Shown here piece after piece: positions 62,273 to 64,000 of a DNA stretch of 64,000 nt. Positions within the stretch are counted from its first letter, which is position 1; each line of letters starts with the position of its first letter. The DNA is from Acanthochlamys bracteata. Taxonomy: Eukaryota > Streptophyta > Magnoliopsida > Pandanales > Velloziaceae. Below the pieces are notes generated by a model. The model was not told the origin of the DNA. It worked only from the letters and a program-made list of their open reading frames with translations, and searched no databases. Location of the stretch: positions 3,348,001-3,412,000 of the forward strand of contig CM034127.1 of NCBI GenBank assembly GCA_019914995.1, read 5' to 3'. The position numbers and the translations under genes are program-made.

Positions 62273-64000
62273 ATGAGGATTTGCCTGAAATCAATTTCCT
62301 TCTTTCTTTTTATTCTCTTTTCCTTCTACTCCGCTACCTGTGATGTCGCTGTATCAGCTCCGGCTTTACCCGCCGTCGTTGAACCAGATGAACCTTGTAG
62401 ACAGCTCGTTGTGGGCCCTGCTTCGAGAGAACTGCTGTCCACCTCTAAAGAGTAAGATTTTTCTACTATTGTAACGAAGTTTGAAGTTCAACTGTTCAAG
62501 ATTCTACACTTGTCCGGATTTTATCGAGCTTGTATTTAGGAAAATTTAGTTCTTTAATGTTCTGGCTAAAGTTCTCATCCTCTTTTGTAGGCATAAGCAT
62601 TTCTTTGGTGCTTCTTGTAATGTATAAGAAGTAATTGGTCGTTTTTCTAATGTTTCTCACTTGTGTGATCCAGTGAAGTTTTAACTAATTCATTTAGATA
62701 GATTTAGATGTTATGTGAAGCTATGTTAGATGAAAAACCGTAACTTTTTAAAGCTGCATGTAACGGGTCATCGGATTTGACCCAAAATCCTCACCAAAAT
62801 GATCAGTGTAGAAAAGGATCCTGATTCATTATATTCTGAATTGATCCTATGTTTTTTTCTTATGAAGAATTGAACTTGCTGCTATAGGGAATTGTCTTGT
62901 CCAAAAAAGTTTGTTGCTTTTGTGAAATTGTTTGTTTTGACTTTGTTGTTTTCTACAGAAGCAAAGATGATTACACTTTGATGCTTGGTATTGACCAGAA
63001 TGGTACAATTTCTGCCATAGATCCAGCAACCTGGGAAACACGCTGGATCCTGCATATGCCTCCTCTCTCACATTCTGAGCAGTCCCTTTCGTATGCTGAG
63101 CATGGTGGGAGTTTCTTGTTTCCAGGTATAGGTGGCAGTCTGTACCAGTTTAGCAAGGCCGTAGGTGCAAAGGTATGGTTACAGACATCTTAAAGAGCTT
63201 TCATCTTATTTTTATTTATTTTTATATATCTTTCTTCAACTAGCTAACTCCTGATAGCATTTCTTATGCCCTAGAAATTGAATATGAGCGTTGAGGATCT
63301 AGTCCACGGGACCCCATTTATTGATGGAACCATACTCACAATTGGGTCAAAGACATCGACTGTAACACTTCTTAATTACCACACTGGGGAGAAACTTCAT
63401 GAATACCGCTTTCCTGGTTCTTTGCCTGCAGTTAGTTTGCCTGATGTCAAAGAAAAGCTAGTTCCACCTGATTCAGACTATCACAGATCTATATTAATCA
63501 TCATACGAGATGACTTTTACCTAAACTCTTCAGACTGCGGCGAATTTTTGTGGAGTATGCATGATGCTCGTGTCAGTGCCTATGTAAGTACGTACAATTT
63601 ACGGTTAAATTCTGAAACCAGCAACATACTTCCTCTGTTTCCATCTCGAACTTCTAGGGATACCCAACATCTTGGAACTAGCAGTGACATATTGCGTCTC
63701 CCTTCATCCACTTCTTCATTGGCGTTCAAGAACTTGGAAGGGTCACATCTGGAGCTAGATGGGCATGGCAGGTTATTAGGAAATACTGCTGCCATCTGGA
63801 ATTTGAGTGCAGTCCATAACTTGCACGAAATGTCAGAAACTTCTTCACTGCGAAGTCATAATGCTCCATCGAGTTTTGATCAACTCTTATATAACCCGAA
63901 TCGCAAGCGACATGAAGGGAAACTCCGTTTGCCAAGTAATTTGTATGGAGGTTTGAACAATGGTTTTACTGGTCACACGGTGGAAACAATGGGGCACTCT
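62273..64000 (+). CDS. Probable IRE1-type ER-stress sensor, luminal domain (5' part, runs off right edge)
   Basis: Exons are 62273-62451, 62959-63172 and 63275 to beyond 64000; the last is open for all 242 remaining codons. The start Met gives MRICLKSISFFLFILFSFYS, a clear signal peptide. Residues ~60-130 form a PQQ-like blade (LMLGIDQNGTISAIDPATWE; RWILHMPPLSH; GGSLYQFSK). The next blade, TILTIGSKTSTVTLLNYHTG, corresponds in position to the SKKTTVFLV-type strand of plant IRE1 luminal domains. Sites for N-glycosylation include QNGT and LNMS. In IRE1 this luminal sensor precedes a membrane span, a kinase and an RNase that splices bZIP60 mRNA. Those parts lie outside the window, so the call rests on the luminal part only. 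Another ER protein with a PQQ-like beta-propeller is the main alternative. Confidence 0.6.

Noticed and set aside
1..64000. CRISPR arrays, operons, riboswitches or prokaryotic mobile elements
   Set aside because: Intron-rich plant genes throughout; no regularly spaced repeats with unique spacers were found.

Overview
This window is nuclear DNA of a flowering plant, most likely a core eudicot. The evidence is GT-AG introns, plant-specific families (PMI1, DYW-type PPR, MSSP/TMT, ATL, OEP21, MLO, PILS) and very AT-rich spacers full of small repeats. I cannot name the species from sequence alone.

Layout from left to right. At 1-1772 (-) is the 5' part of an uncharacterised, probably plastid-targeted protein. 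It diverges from an intronless PMI1-type chloroplast-movement gene at 3130-5826 (+). A DYW-class PPR gene at 6744-9467 (-) converges on PMI1. A five-exon tonoplast monosaccharide transporter gene (MSSP2/TMT2 type) lies at 10957-16046 (-). A repeat-rich spacer follows, holding a long foldback element near 18.5-18.9 kb. At 20168-23575 (+) lies a broken multi-exon gene for an AAGAB/p34-like GTPase-fold protein. An ATL RING-H2 gene is at 27894-28544 (-), followed by another repeat-rich spacer. OEP21, a chloroplast outer-envelope channel gene, is at 33576-36436 (+) and has one extra base in exon 3. At 37315-42062 (-) is a dead ribophorin I (OST1) gene, and at 42359-44536 (+) a 5'-truncated PIG-F gene. 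These two relics sit head to head and both lack their 5' ends. A complete 15-exon MLO gene is at 45025-49251 (-). A tandem pair of PIN-LIKES (PILS) genes follows: the first, 54288-56256 (+), carries compensating frameshifts, and the second, 58472-61020 (+), is intact. The 5' part of a probable IRE1-type ER-stress sensor runs off the right edge from 62273 (+).

The genes do not form a pathway; this is an ordinary plant gene neighbourhood. Its unusual aspect is the number of genes caught at different stages of decay (AAGAB-like, OST1, PIG-F, PILS copy 1, and OEP21 with a single lesion) beside fully intact neighbours. That pattern fits loss of redundant copies after duplication, with small AT-rich inverted-repeat elements active in the spacers and in at least one exon. 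I found no undescribed multi-gene system. The best leads are the head-to-head OST1/PIG-F deletion, the self-compensating PILS frameshifts, and the OEP21 frameshift that an internal splice donor could rescue.
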